Below are positions 45,201 to 56,772 of a stretch of 64,000 nucleotides of DNA, piece by piece. The position numbers and the translations under genes were made by a program. The notes under the pieces were generated by a model. It did not search any database, was not told the DNA's origin, and saw nothing but the letters and a program-made list of their open reading frames with translations. Source of the DNA: Tetragonia tetragonoides (taxonomy: Eukaryota > Streptophyta > Magnoliopsida > Caryophyllales > Aizoaceae); NCBI GenBank assembly GCA_038025085.1, contig CM076141.1, positions 16,804,001-16,868,000 on the forward strand, given 5' to 3'. How positions within the stretch are numbered: position 1 is the stretch's first letter; each line of letters begins with the position of its first letter.

Positions 45201-45333
45201 CTGTAGATTTTCTTGTTGCATAAACTTGACCATTTTATCCAGAGTTGATTACTTGGTTCGCTATGTAGCTAGTATGTTCTTTTTAGCCCTATGTGACTGT
45301 GTCTCCATACCATCTCCAAATGGGCAAGAATGA
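42243..45333 (+). pseudogene. TOC159-like tandem copy, short A domain, two frameshifts
   Basis: Starts METVEKVSLLASEHS, clearly homologous to the TOC159 start, with the same Asp run. The acidic region is reduced to roughly 250 residues instead of about 830. The G domain is well preserved: GKSGVGKSATINS, DSPGLRSS, VDRLDSQTRDLND. Frames change near 42545-42600 (in the acidic region) and near 44285, just before VLPPSFDSDDLAY. The M domain (GIAGRFPAAVAMQV, SIHLDSTVAAKHGE, LALAGLIPVVICIYW) is intact but runs about 60 residues past the normal end to 45333. A short acidic domain recalls TOC90, but similarity to its neighbour suggests local duplication. The conserved GTPase motifs leave assembly indels possible. 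Confidence 0.88.
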
Positions 45334-45740
45334 GGCTAACATGTTGGGACCTTATAATTTCTTGACAATGATGTAGCAATGGAGCTGTCAATTACTGATC
45401 TCTGACATCTGCTCTGTGTAAGAGACAAAATATGTAGCAGTAAAGTAAATGACTGAAGTGTCATACAGTTGCTTTTGGTTTATTTTTCTTGTTTAAAGTT
45501 GTCTTCAAAACTGGATTTTGTTTCCTGTTTCTAAACAATTTAATAATTCCAATTTCTAAACAAAAGGTATATAACTAAGAACTTTTTGTTCAGTGCTCAC
45601 AAATTAAACAGACAAGCTCAATTCTGACCAAAAAAAAAAAAAAAGAAGACAAGCTCAACAATTCAGATGTAGGCATCACATTTCCCCTAAATTAAGATCC
45701 AAAAAAACCACTCTATGACAAAAGGAAGTGCCTACACAAA
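45334..45740. other. Convergent intergenic region
   Basis: Lies between the TOC159-like copy (+) and the REF-family gene (-). Presumably both 3' UTRs; nothing else seen. Confidence 0.5.
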
Positions 45741-47852
45741 CTAATATGCCACTGCCATTCCATCCCTCTCATCTCCATTACCATTAGCAAGCCCATGAGC
45801 ATGATTACCATGTGTAGTTTCATCAAGCACCTGTGAAATCCTCTCGACCGGGATCATTGGCATGTGACTAGCCCAACCATACCCTCTATGTGCAGTCAGG
45901 TTCACCACCTGGTTATACCTCTCGGCCCAAAATGTCGCGTTTGAGACCGTCTTCTGGGCCATGTGGGAGATTATTGGCAGGCGATTGAACCACCACCAAG
46001 CCCAAAGGGCATAGTCCTCGACCACTGGCTCGTACTTGGAGACCAAGTCCTTAGCCACTGGCTTGTACTTTGAATAGGCCTCCTTAGTGGCATTAACTGT
46101 TGCATCGGGTAAGCCAGTATGGTGGATCTCTATGGCTAGCTCATGTGCCACGCCTAGGACCTTTGATGCCACTTGCTTCAGAACTGTTGGCAGTGGCGCG
46201 TTATTCCAGTCTACCTCGTAAATGAACTCATCCACCTGAAAGTAAAGGTGTGAAGAACTGAAGATGTTATGAAGGGGAACAAAAACAGCAACATATATAA
46301 TTTAGACATGCTGAAGATCAAGTACAACTAGTGCTACTGTTCAGATGTCTATGAAGAGACTAACTAGTATGATCTCAAGAGTAGCTAACAAGATCCATCC
46401 CCTGTTTGCATCTCAAGGGGAAAAAAAAAGTTGCTACAATGTGTTTATATATGTATTACACTTGCACTTGTGCCGTCTCCTATGCCCAAAAAAGTGTTAG
46501 TTATAAGAACACGACATATATAATCATCGGAAAAACGGAACACAACTTGAGTATTTGAAATCTAAATCATCCAAATCCATTTCATAGAAATGATGCATAT
46601 GAGGGATGACTTGGTTCAACATAATTGAACAGGGATGCAGGACATTGTATGTTCAGAACATTTTTTCATGTGGTGGTGGGAGAGCTATTTGCAAGGATTA
46701 TGAACTACGAGCAGCATCGTGATCCCCCAAATTGCTATGGATTTGTAAGGGAGAACACCATTGAGGGAGCCAGTCCGCATTTATTTTCCAATGTTGGACA
46801 ACAATTCACAAATGCACGTAACAAATCTCCCCGTCATGTGTAGTCCACAACCCACCTCAATTATCATCTTCAACAAGTGTAACAAGCCCACACTGAACTA
46901 ACAAATTTCATACCACTTGTTAAGGGAGAACCTCAATGAGAAAATTTAAGTCCACAAAACATAAATTTATGGGTATATTTGGCAAAAACAACTAACTTTT
47001 AGATTAAAGTTACAGTTTTCATCTTTCAGTTACTCTTTCATTACTCTTTCAATTACGGCTACCACCCTTTGTTACTAAAAGGTTTATCAGATTATTTTGA
47101 ACTTTTAGTACCGAAAACAGTTTAAAACTTTCAGCACCAGAAACAGTTAGAATCTGAATGTACCCATACAAGCTTCCAGTTTCAACTAGCAAAACAGCTA
47201 ATTAGTTACCATTTCATAAAATTTTTTAGCACTTTTCAGCTAGCAAAACAACTAGTTGTGCCAAATATACCCTACGGGTTATTAGGATGAATCTTAAAAC
47301 CAATCAGCTAAAACGAACCAACAAGTAATAAGAGTAACTCACTAGTCACTAATCGAAGCTCTCCAAATTAATTTCTCCCGACTTAGGACAATCAACTCAC
47401 ACACGAACCTAATAAGATTAAAGTACGTACAAATGCTAGTAGCTAACTAATTGCTAGCTCGAAAACTAACCTTGCGATCGAGGAATTCAAGGATTTGGAA
47501 GGGGACATGACGGAACCCGTCGAAGAGGGATCCAAAGATTCCCGTAACAATTCCTTCTATGGCCATAAACACTGGTTTCATAAAGAAGGAATTCTCCTTG
47601 CTGAACTCGTAGAGACCTGTAAGGAAAACGACGCCGCATTCCGCGGCTACATGGACGAACTCTAGGTGCTTAAGCTTCTCCTCAGGATCATAATCATTTT
47701 CAAACGCCTACAGATATAATCAAATTAGTTCTATTATTTTCTCGTATATGAGAACTTTTGAAAAAACGAAACAAAGTGTACAATGATAAAAGAGCTAGGC
47801 AACTCACTACTGTTTCGGAATTAGTTGGTTGTTTGTCATTAGACTCCGCCAT
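45741..47852 (-). CDS. REF/SRPP family (lipid-droplet-associated) protein, three exons
   Basis: Exons on the minus strand: 47852-47808 (MAESNDKQPTNSETV), 47707-47471 (AFENDYDPEEKLKHLEFVHV onward) and 46235-45741, with GT-AG borders (GTGAGT...CTGTAG and GTTAGT...TTTCAG) and phase-0 joins. The product is 258 residues, typical for the rubber elongation factor/small rubber particle protein family. Recognisable segments: KHLEFVHVAAECG, a hydrophobic EGIVTGIFGSLFDG, then FLDRKVDEFIYEVD, the block LVSKYEPVVEDYALWAWW, and a C-terminus ending GDERDGMAVAY. In non-rubber plants such proteins (LDAP/SRP) coat cytosolic lipid droplets and respond to stress. Which paralogue this is cannot be told. Intron 2 is about 1.2 kb and carries a MITE. 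Confidence 0.9.
46971..47272. mobile_element. MITE in intron 2 of the REF-family gene
   Basis: The ends GGGTATATTTGGCAAAAAC and inverse of the right end, GGGTATATTTGGCACAAC, match. Flanks TAT and TAC differ by one base, so the target site is probably 3 bp but not certain. The 302-bp body has no coding capacity. Confidence 0.7.
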
Positions 47853-48252
47853 GTACGTACGACGGTCTTTTGAACTTCAAAGTTCCTCTTTACTCTCTTT
47901 GACGAAGAAATTAAGTTGAAGAAGTTTGATAGCCAAGCTTTGTTTTGCTAGGCTTAGCTTAGGTTGAGCAAAGGGGTGCAGATTGCAGAGTATATCATGT
48001 CGAAGGGTGACGTGTCAAGCAGACAATCGTGGGCGGCCATGCACCGGCGTTAGCTAAAGAGGATTTATCTGTATGCTCAACACGTGGATTTATGGGACTT
48101 TGCTGTCCTTTTTTCTTTTTTTTTTTCTTTTTTCTTTTTTTGATTTCTGATTTCTGTTTTTAAATTCTGATGTGCAGCAGTTTTGTTTGATTGTCTATGG
48201 GTTAACACAAAATCTCGTATGAGGCGATTTAAGATATGCTAGTTAATATTTA
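47853..48252. other. Promoter side of the REF-family gene
   Basis: Upstream of the minus-strand start codon. No clear TATA box identified. A pyrimidine tract (48108-48143) precedes the Mutator-like element. Confidence 0.4.
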
Positions 48253-48754
48253 GGAAAATTTCTACTTTGATGTCCTGACGTTAGGGTTAATCATTATTTA
48301 GTGCCCGTGTTTTAAATATTACCATTTTAGTTACCTGTGATATGTGAAAAATTTTCAGTTACATTTTTTTCCGTTACATTAATCTGTCAGTTTGCCGACG
48401 TGGTATTTAATAAGTGCACATGATTAATAACGTACATTGCAATGACGAAATTACCCCCATTTAAAAAGTGACAGTGTTATTTTCGAAGTCTGAGAACAAG
48501 ATCAAGGGTTGTGATTTGTCCCTTACCACAAGTCATGTGCACTTATTAAATGCCACGTCAGCAAATGTACGTCATTAATCGTGTGCACTTATTAAATGTC
48601 ATGTCAGCAAACAATGTAATGTAACGGGTGTAACGGAAAAAATGTAACTGAAACTTTTACACATATCCCAGGTAATTAAAGTGGTAATATTTAAAACACG
48701 GGGCACTAAATAATGACTAATCCTAACATTAGAGCACCAAAGTGAAAATTTTCC
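48253..48754. mobile_element. Mutator-like (MULE) MITE
   Basis: A perfect 9-bp duplication TAATATTTA lies at 48244-48252 and 48755-48763, the Mutator length. The inverted arms are long (at least about 120 bp each, about 85-90% matching by eye), starting GGAAAATTTCTACTTTGATG and GGAAAATTTTCACTTTGGTG. The 502-bp element has no frame. It sits about 400 bp upstream of the REF-family start codon. Confidence 0.9.
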
Positions 48755-48970
48755 TAATATTTATCAATGCAACGTAGCATAACTCAAGGGCACGAGAAAA
48801 AGAAAAAAAAGAAAATGGTACATATACCTAATATATTGCACTTATCGTTACTGTTTATGACAATTCTATAAATCACACAAACATCTTTAAAATATTTTTC
48901 TCGTAACTTTTAGTATAACAGAGCGAGGTTCACATTCAAGTCTCCACAAAAAAAAAAAAGTTTATATTTA

Positions 48971-49289
48971 GATTCCGTTTGGTTGGTGATAATGATTAAT
49001 AGGATAATAAAATGAATTTATAGTCTAAAATAGTACGTATGTGAGGTATAGCCTAAAATAGTACGTATGTGAGGTAGTGGGGGTTAGATTTTGTGAGAAT
49101 GAGGTAATGATTATCCCCATTTAGGGGATAATAGAAACCCACATCCCCCTATAGTAAAGACTTTTCTCTATTTTCCTTCAATTTCTCCATTACACCCTTA
49201 ATCATTGCCCTCATCACCATTTCACTTTACTATTTTACACTTTAATTTGCTCTATTACCCTTTAATCATTACCCCAATCAAATGGCTCC
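48971..49289. mobile_element. Tourist-like MITE (copy G)
   Basis: The ends GATTCCGTTTGGTTGG and inverse of the right end, GGAGCCATTTGATTGG, match, and both continue into TAATGATTAA-type sequence. TTA at 48968-48970 and 49290-49292 is the duplication. Its 319-bp body lacks the tandem repeats of the other family members. Confidence 0.78.
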
Positions 49290-49613
49290 TTAAATAAAAT
49301 AAGGATCACAATTCATAATAAGAGACCCTATTTGATTGTGAATTAGTTTTACTCGAGACTTTTTTTAATGGGAAAGAGCGGTCTATTCATTCATCGTAAG
49401 AATAGATTTCAGAGTCTCTTGTCATGAAATCTACACTTCAGATTGTTGCTAATTCCATTTAATCCTTTTTTTGATAAATTAACAATCCCCCTCGAAAAAA
49501 AAATAAAAATAAGCCCCAAAAATATTACAGTATGAAAAACACGAATTTGGAGCGGGGTTGAATTAGCCATTATAGTGAGGAGATCACTGGGAAGTGGGAA
49601 CATATTAACGCCA

Positions 49614-52600
49614 ATGGGTATGGAGGCAAAACACCAGCAGCAGTTGCTTAAAGACGTGTTTGGAGAATCATCAGACAGTGAATCTACAGAAGAAGAACAA
49701 CCCCAACAACTTTGTTCTTCCTCAAATTCTCAATCTATCAATGTCAAACACGGTCTTCTTCTCTCACCATCAGTCTCAAACCCTAACTGTAGTTGGCAAC
49801 GATTTGAAGCCATCAATGGTTTGTGGCTCTGCAGGGATTTTCTCTCTCCTCAACAACAAGCTTCTCTTCTCTCTTCCATTCAAGCTGGTATATCCATATT
49901 CCTGAACCTTAGTTGTTATGCTAATTTGTGTAATTAAATTCTGGTTTGTTTGAATTATGTTTTTGATTTGTGTTGCTAAGTGATAAATCTATGTTGATTA
50001 AACTTAAGCATGGGATATTTGAGATGGGTTTTGTAATTTTGTGTTGTTGATGGGAAAGTTTGAATCTTTTTTGATGATTTTGAATTTCTCTTCTTGTTAA
50101 TCAAATGGGTAAATTTTGAATTGATTGTGAATTAAGTGAGTACCTTACTAATTTTGAATGAAATTCCATAATTTTTTTTTGCTTATATGAAATTCCATAT
50201 AGTTTCAGCTTATATCATGCTTTCTTACACACTAATTCTGATTGCAGAAGGGTGGTTCACCGAAGTGTCTCATAACCAGGTATGGTACCTTAGTTTGCTA
50301 AGTGATAAATCTATTTTGTACATTTTGCTGTGTTGATCATAAAGCTTATGTTTATTTAGAGTTACTGCTTTAGTTAGATGAAGAATGGTGGTAGCTCATG
50401 TATCATGAAAGACTTGAAAGCACACACTATATGGTCATTATATAGTTTTTGTTTAGGAGTTAAAGTAGTGTTGTGTAATGGGATTGTTTTTATCCTATTG
50501 ACATTGACATATGCTACCTCAAAAACAGTCTCTGCCTTTCACCTTGTCAAGTTGCTGCCTACATTTCTTTATCTGCTTCGACATTGAGGAGGGGTGAGGA
50601 GGTTCCACTTGTATAAGTTTAGTGGGAATTTCTGCTGTTTGTGTAAACATGATGAAATGATGTATCTGTTTTGTTTATTAACATGTAATGGATTACGGAA
50701 AAAGGCTTGTTTCAAGTAGTCCTTTTTCTGCTTTGGGCCACTTCACTTGGACTTTTTAGTCACAGGAATGCTTATGTCAGTTATGTGGAAATGGAATTCT
50801 GTAGTGCAATTTGCATTGAATGAAGTTTGGTGCCAGATTAACGACAAGCTAAATTCATTGCAAAGCTCTGTGGAAGAAGTGTGAATTACCTGTCAGAATC
50901 AGTTGTGGTGTAGCGATAATTCATCAAAAGTAATGAGTTGATGCAAACACCCTTTGGCCTTACATGATATTCTCTGTCTTAGTGTGTTGGAGTTGTTTTT
51001 TTGCCTGAACTAGAGGGATGGTTAAGAGTGGAGGAAGTTCATATTAATCACAGAGACCACACCATCAACCTTTTGTTGCATCAGCTCTTTTTCCCTGACT
51101 TTCCGGACTCACTGTATCATGTTGGCAGAAAGTTATGTCATTGCCTCTTCCAGGGCCAGAGGTTGATCACCAAGGGACGAAAGTATCCACGGGAAGGTGC
51201 TCAAGATCTTTGGGCACCATATGTGATATTAGAATACAGGATTTCTGCAAAGAGACCTACTTATTCTATAGAAAACGATTAATAGCGTGCTTATTTCATT
51301 GAAAATAAAGATACCTTCTTTATTGGTGGAAGGAGAGTAAGGGTGCGTTCTTTTACACTTATTTTCACTGATTCTCACTGATTGGTTAAGGTCCTGTCAC
51401 TGATTCTCACTGATTGGGTAAGGTCCTGCCACTGATTTTCACTGATTCGGTAAGGTCATGCCACTGATTTCCACTTATTCGGTAGGGTCATGTCACTGAT
51501 TCAGTAAGGTCTAGCCACTGATTCCGTGAGTAGAAATGTGGGTCCCGCCGTTGATTGCCATTGATTGAGTAAGCTCCTGCCACTGATTCTCACTGATTCA
51601 GTAAGGTCTAACCACTGATTCTCACTGATTAGGTAAGGTCTAGTCACTTATTTCCACTGATTGGGTAATGTCCAATAAGTGGAAAAGAACACACCCTAAG
51701 TGAGAAAGACAGGAAGAAACTGGGAGGAAAGTGGATCTTTCCTAATAAAATGTTATGCTTGTCTCTTTCAATCTGATATAACGTATTTTCTGTCTTCTTT
51801 GCTGAGCATGGTTTTTTTTAACTTCTTTTTTTCTTTCTTTATCCTTTGGCCTTTAGCTTCTCAATTAAAACTTTGTCTTTTGACTTTCCAGTGCAGGCCA
51901 TGAGGTTTGGAGATCTTCCCTTCTGGGCTGTTGAGCTTTCTGATCACATACAAGACATCTTAACTAGAGATTGGGAAACAGACATTGGCATGCTAAATCT
52001 TGATAATAAGGCCTGTGTATTACCGTCACACCTGTTGTGGAGAGACCCATTCTTTGATCAGCTTATTGCTAATGTGTACCAGCCAGGTGAGGTACGATTC
52101 AACTCTTTGGTTTCTGAACTAATTATATGAATCAGTGTCTATTTAAGTTTACTAATATGCATGTAGTAATTATCACTTGACCAAGTAAAGCATAAGAGGA
52201 ACTGTGTCTGTCTGTGTGCACTGTGCTCTAGTCAGTCTTGTCGTGAATTAAGTACATGTTCAAGCATATCTTAGTTTACCACTTGGGTAATTGGATTTGC
52301 AGTCCAAGTACCACTTGGCCTATATCCTTCTGAAATATATACGACCTACTAGCACGCTTGTACTCTGCACCCTTGAAAGAAAGAAGCGATGTCAATAATC
52401 AATAATTACGTGCTGCATGTGAAATTTGATTAATGATATGTTCATGAAAGCTTGGTCTGAGGCGTAGTATTGGATTGTGTATTACTGCTGATTAGTTCTC
52501 TCATCTCTGGGATCTTATCAAATTAAGTGAAGTCAATGATCAATAATTATGTGCTTTTGAATCTTGCTGGTACATTGAAATTGAGATGTTGATATTCCAC

Positions 52601-53002
52601 CTTGACGTGGCTCTAGGAGCATTTCAGCTGTTAAAAGTGATTGTAATCATTTTCAGAGTTAAGATAGTAGTAAAATTATGTCAAGTAATTTTGAAAAGTA
52701 TGCAGGGCATTTGTGCACATGTTGATCTTATGCGGTTTGAAGATGGGATTGCTATTGTCTCATTGGAGTCACCCTGTATCATGCATTTTTCTCCTGTGGA
52801 AAAGGATGGAGAAGGAGTTCCTCTGGAAAGGAAAATCCCTGTGTACCTAACGCCAGGGTCTCTTGTTATCATGTCGGGAGATGCCCGCTATAGTTGGAAG
52901 CATGAGATAAATCGTAAACCAGGATTTCAGGTTTGGGAAGGGCAGGAGATAGAGCAGAAGAGGAGGACTTCAATAACTCTACGGAAGCTCCATGTGTCTT
53001 GA
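49614..53002 (+). CDS. AlkB-type 2-oxoglutarate/Fe(II) dioxygenase, four exons
   Basis: Exons 49614-49887, 50248-50279, 51897-52091 and 52706-53002 join through GT-AG introns with agreeing phases (1, 0, 0) to give 265 residues. The first part (MGMEAKHQQQLLKDVFG) is acidic and Ser/Gln-rich; MEAKHQQQ six bases later is an alternative start. FLSPQQQASLLSS and EGWFTEVSHNQ resemble the AlkB entry region. In the catalytic core, GICAHVDLMRFEDGIA supplies the H-x-D iron ligands, SWKHEI the distal His, and RRTSITLRK the RxxxxxR that binds 2-oxoglutarate. The family oxidatively removes alkyl groups from nucleic acids; similarity is to stand-alone ALKBH8-like plant proteins without RRM or methyltransferase domains. 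The substrate here is unknown. Intron 2 contains a Tourist-like element. Confidence 0.88.
51341..51696. mobile_element. Tourist-like element with CACTGATT repeats, copy F
   Basis: The ends GGGTGCGTTCTTTTACACTT and inverse of the right end, GGGTGTGTTCTTTTCCACTT, match closely. TAA at 51338-51340 and 51697-51699 is the duplication. The inside is a run of CACTGATTCTCACTGATT units joined by GGTAAGGTC words. It lies in intron 2 of the AlkB-type gene. Confidence 0.9.
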
Positions 53003-54018
53003 GTAAACCTGCTATGTTTGATTCTAACAAAGAACTTTCTGTCGTTGGGTACACAAACAGGATATTCAATGGAGCATATTATAGATTAGCATTTACATTT
53101 TGTGGAGTTCTGCACAAAGTAGGGGATTGAACTTGAGCTCTTTGCTCTCATTTTTCACACTAACCTCAATTAATCATTTGGAATCCCGCACGTTTGCAAG
53201 TTTTCCCAATCTTTTTTTTTTTTTAGTAAATGAATTGGATATGTGCAGTATGCTGGTGAATGAACATGTTAGATGTTCATGCTTCATTTCATCATGTATT
53301 CCTGAATTCCTCTCGTACTTTCAGGGGAAGCTCCTAAATTTCTTACCCAGAAGGCTTACTTTCTCTTAAGCAAAAGCAAACCTTGTCCAGAATGTACTCA
53401 TGTAAATTATGTAACTAATTCACCCTTTTCAACATATTGTTATGACAAAAATGTGTACAAGAGGGTGAACATCGTGAACTACCTAGGTTAGCCATTGACA
53501 TGTTACTATATGTGTCTACGGTATGTTTTTTCACCGAACTGAATCAGAATACCATATGTGACAAAAAAGTATGTTACAAGGTGAATTGAACATCACTAAA
53601 ATAAATCAAATAGATAAACCGTATAAGCTTTTGTACATACCTTCTACCAACTGGAAATTCCTCAAATCATTCCAGACAGTCAAATTTGCACCACTAAATT
53701 GATAGAAGCACTTAATAAATACCCAAAAAAAATGAAAGAAGGATAACAGAACAGGTGAACAGTTGGACCGACACTCTCTGGCTCTGCTTAGCTTCTATTT
53801 GAGTCTTTTCCCTCTCTCTCTCTCTCTCCCCAAATTCCCATTCTAGGGTTTCTCTTCATCCTCATGACAACAACAACAATCCCTAAAATTCTCTCTCCAT
53901 CATCGTCATTATCATCAATGCCACTACCCAATCCCCCTTCTCATACCACATTTCTTCACAAACTCCCTTAATCCCATTTTAGGAGAGAGAAAATACAACC
54001 AATTATTAACCAACAACA
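53003..54018. other. Intergenic region between AlkB-type and GT34 genes
   Basis: No gene seen. A CT-rich leader with a short (CT)n tract (about 53812-53829) precedes the GT34 start codon. Confidence 0.5.
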
Positions 54019-55195
54019 ATGATAGACAAATTCTTAGGACCTCGAAAAGCTCGACAATTCTACAGAACCATCCGCCATTGGAAAACCACAATCCTTTGTC
54101 TTCTCTTAACCATCATCGTCCTACGTGGCACCATTGGTGCAGGTAAATTCGGCACCCCTAAACAAGACTACCTCGAAATTCGCAACAAATTCTCTCACCG
54201 CATTCTCAAAGAGGTCCAAAAATCTCCACCCTCAAATATCTTCAATTACGCAAAATTCAATTATAAAGCCTATTTCCATGATCATGAACTATCATGATCA
54301 TGGTGGTAATGATAATGCCAATGATGTGAATTTTGGGTCAGTAAAGGTTGTTGATTATGATAAGAGGAGAGAAAAATGGTTGCTAGACCATCCAAAGTTG
54401 GGTAATTTTGTTGGGGGAAGGAGAGAGAAACGGAAACCTAGGGTTTTGCTAGTGACGGGTTCGTCGTCGAAGCCGTGTGAGGATAATAGTCTAGGGGATC
54501 ATTACTTGTTGAAGTTGATAAAGAATAAGATTGATTATTGTAGGTTACATGGGGTTGAGATTTTTTATGATATGGCATTGTTAGAAGAAGCTGAAATGTT
54601 GGGGTTTAAGGGGAAATTGGGGGTGATTAGGAAATTGTTGTTGGGGCATCCTGAGGTTGAGTTTATATGGTGGATGCATAGTGATGCTGTGTTTACGGAT
54701 ATGGCGGTTGAGTTGCAATGGGAGAAGTATGAAGGGTTTAATATGGTTGTGTTTGATTGGAGGGAAAGGGAGAATTGGGTTGGATTGAGTACTGGGAGTT
54801 TTTTGATTCGGAATTGTCAATGGTCGTTCGAGGTTTTGGATGAATGGAGTGAAATGGTGTGGAAAAGGAGGTTTCGAGTTGAAGAGGATGGTAAGGGGAT
54901 GGTTTATTTGTTGAGTAAGGAGAAGGAGAAGTGGGGTGGGAAGGTTTATTTGGAGAATGGGTATTATTTGAAGATGAGTAGGGATTATGATTCGGGTTTT
55001 GGTGATCAAAGATGGCCATTGGTTACTCATTTTGTGGGATGTAATGTTTGTGGGAATGGCCATTGCTTGAAGCAGATGGAGAGAGCTTTAGACTTTGGGG
55101 ATAATCAGGTAATGAAGATGAATGGGGTTGGTCATAGATCATTGGCTAGTAGGAGAGTTCGGAGAATACGAAATGAGACATCAAATGAACAATAG
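54019..55195 (+). pseudogene. GT34 xyloglucan xylosyltransferase-like gene, frameshifted
   Basis: The N-terminus is that of a Golgi type II GT34 enzyme: RTIRHWKTTILCLLLTIIV is the membrane anchor and VLRGTIGAGKFGTP the conserved stem. The frame shifts near 54285 within CATGATCATG repeats, and the catalytic part continues: VLLVTGSSSKPCED, GDHYLLKLIKNKIDYCR, GVEIFYDMALLEEAEM, HPEVEFIWWMHSDAVFTDM, GLSTGSFLIRNCQW, RWPLVTHFVGCNVCG, SLASRRVRRIRNETSN. The family D-x-D metal motif (DSD) reads HSD here. From memory, several stretches present in XXT2-type proteins (between the anchor and catalytic end, and before GDQRWP) are missing, so the total of about 390 residues is short of the usual 460. XXTs add xylose to the glucan backbone of xyloglucan; this copy is probably inactive. 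No intron. Confidence 0.85.
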
Positions 55196-56772
55196 TATGT
55201 TGAAGATGAACTTGGACTAGGATTACTTCATTATTCAAGACCGGCGAAGGTATTATGTTTGTGTGATCATGACATGAGCTGGTTGGTCCCCTTTACTTCA
55301 TGCTAGTCTCTTTGTCATTGTCTTAGGCTGCATTGTGTACCATTCACTGATGTATATATGATAATCTAGACTTTGTATGTTCATGCAATGTAGGTATGTA
55401 TTAGCTCTGCACATAGTATTTGTTTGTTCTATTTAGATGTATATCACTTGGTCAAACTTAATAGTATCTGTTGTTACTTCTCATTGAGCTTTGTTCTATG
55501 TTTCCCTAGTGAAATTGCTCTAGTTTCATTCATATTTCTGGTGTTTGAATGTCAGAATTATGGCCCTAATTTTTTTTCTTCTTCTTTTCTTAATGCTATA
55601 ATGAGTATAATCTTCTTTGCTTAATTCAAGTCGAACTGTTGAACATACCATTTTCTAATCATCTGATAACAATAGCATATGGAGGTGGTATCTTATTCAG
55701 TTATTTGCGCTCTTAAATCTTGACTCTCGAGTGTAGCTTGTAGATGATGAAATTGTTAATTTGTTGATTAGCTTCTGGGTCGAATTCGTTTCAAATCCCG
55801 AGAGACATGCTCTCCTCCTCTCTCTTCAGTCTATTACAGCCTTAATTGAGCATGAACATTGCATATACTCTTCACTTTTGCTGAGAGAGCTGCCTCTCTG
55901 TTGAAGTTTGAGCTCCTCATGAATGATTCCATAATGGCCTTGTGTTAATGTTGTTGGTTTACCATCCCCTTGAGCTCTTAGACTTCATCGCTGGATCCCT
56001 GTGAAATAATACACAAGTATGGCTCAATTGATTCTTTGTGAATTGTGAGTCTCGTGCCTAGGTGGTACACCCCGAGCCTTGAATTGAATTCAGATTATTA
56101 GTATGAAGCCTATGTGGTTAAACTAGAAAAAACGAAAAATGTGTATGTTTATCGATCATGTGAGATATTAGCGGAAAATCACGAGGACAAACGAATTGAT
56201 TTTATGTTATCTCCCTATATGGTCATATGAACGCATATCTTCATATGAACCGACGGTGTGTTTTTTTCCGACTTACGTAGTAATTAGATCAGTTTATTTT
56301 GTGGGTCTATCGAAAACAATCTCTCTTCTAGGCGACTAGTAGGAGTAAGACTGCGTACATCTGAACCTCCCTAGACCCCGTCCTAGACGGAATACTTAGG
56401 GGGTTGTTGTTGTAGTAATTGGATCATTTTAGTGATCCACTTTTTCCGTCACCTGTTACTATTCAGGTGAATGTAACCTGTTACTATTCAGGTGAATTCA
56501 ATTCAATTCCGTAAAAAAGAACAAACTCGACCTGTTCTCCTAGTCTTTTGATTTAACAAGCAAAGGCTCACTCTTCCACATCACAACAAGGAAGAAGTAC
56601 AAGTACACTATATAGCAGGTAAAGCAAACTGTGGGAAAGTGGTACCATATCTCATACACGTATACACAAATGTAAGTGCAACAACAATATTAACCAAAAC
56701 AAGCACACAAACATAACACCAAAACATACATCATGGCCATCACTCATCGGCTATCGCTATTCGCTCCATTGT
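55196..56772. other. Convergent intergenic region with SINE fragment
   Basis: Lies between the GT34-like gene (+) and TSPO (-). Apart from the SINE 3' end at 56335-56420, a 21-bp motif CCTGTTACTATTCAGGTGAA is duplicated near 56452-56494. No gene seen. Confidence 0.5.
56335..56420 (+). mobile_element. SINE 3'-end fragment (TS-like)
   Basis: CTGCGTACATCTGAACCTCC, then CTAGACCCCG, and a tail GGGTTGTTGTTG recall the conserved 3' region and TTG-repeat tail of plant TS-type SINEs. The tRNA-like head was not found, so it is a 5'-truncated copy. Confidence 0.6.

Noticed and set aside
46625..46843. 72-residue frame between REF-family exons
   Set aside because: Lies in intron 2, no ATG context or domain, antisense to the gene.
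54581..55063. 160-residue antisense frame over the GT34 gene
   Set aside because: Shadow frame of the conserved plus-strand glycosyltransferase.
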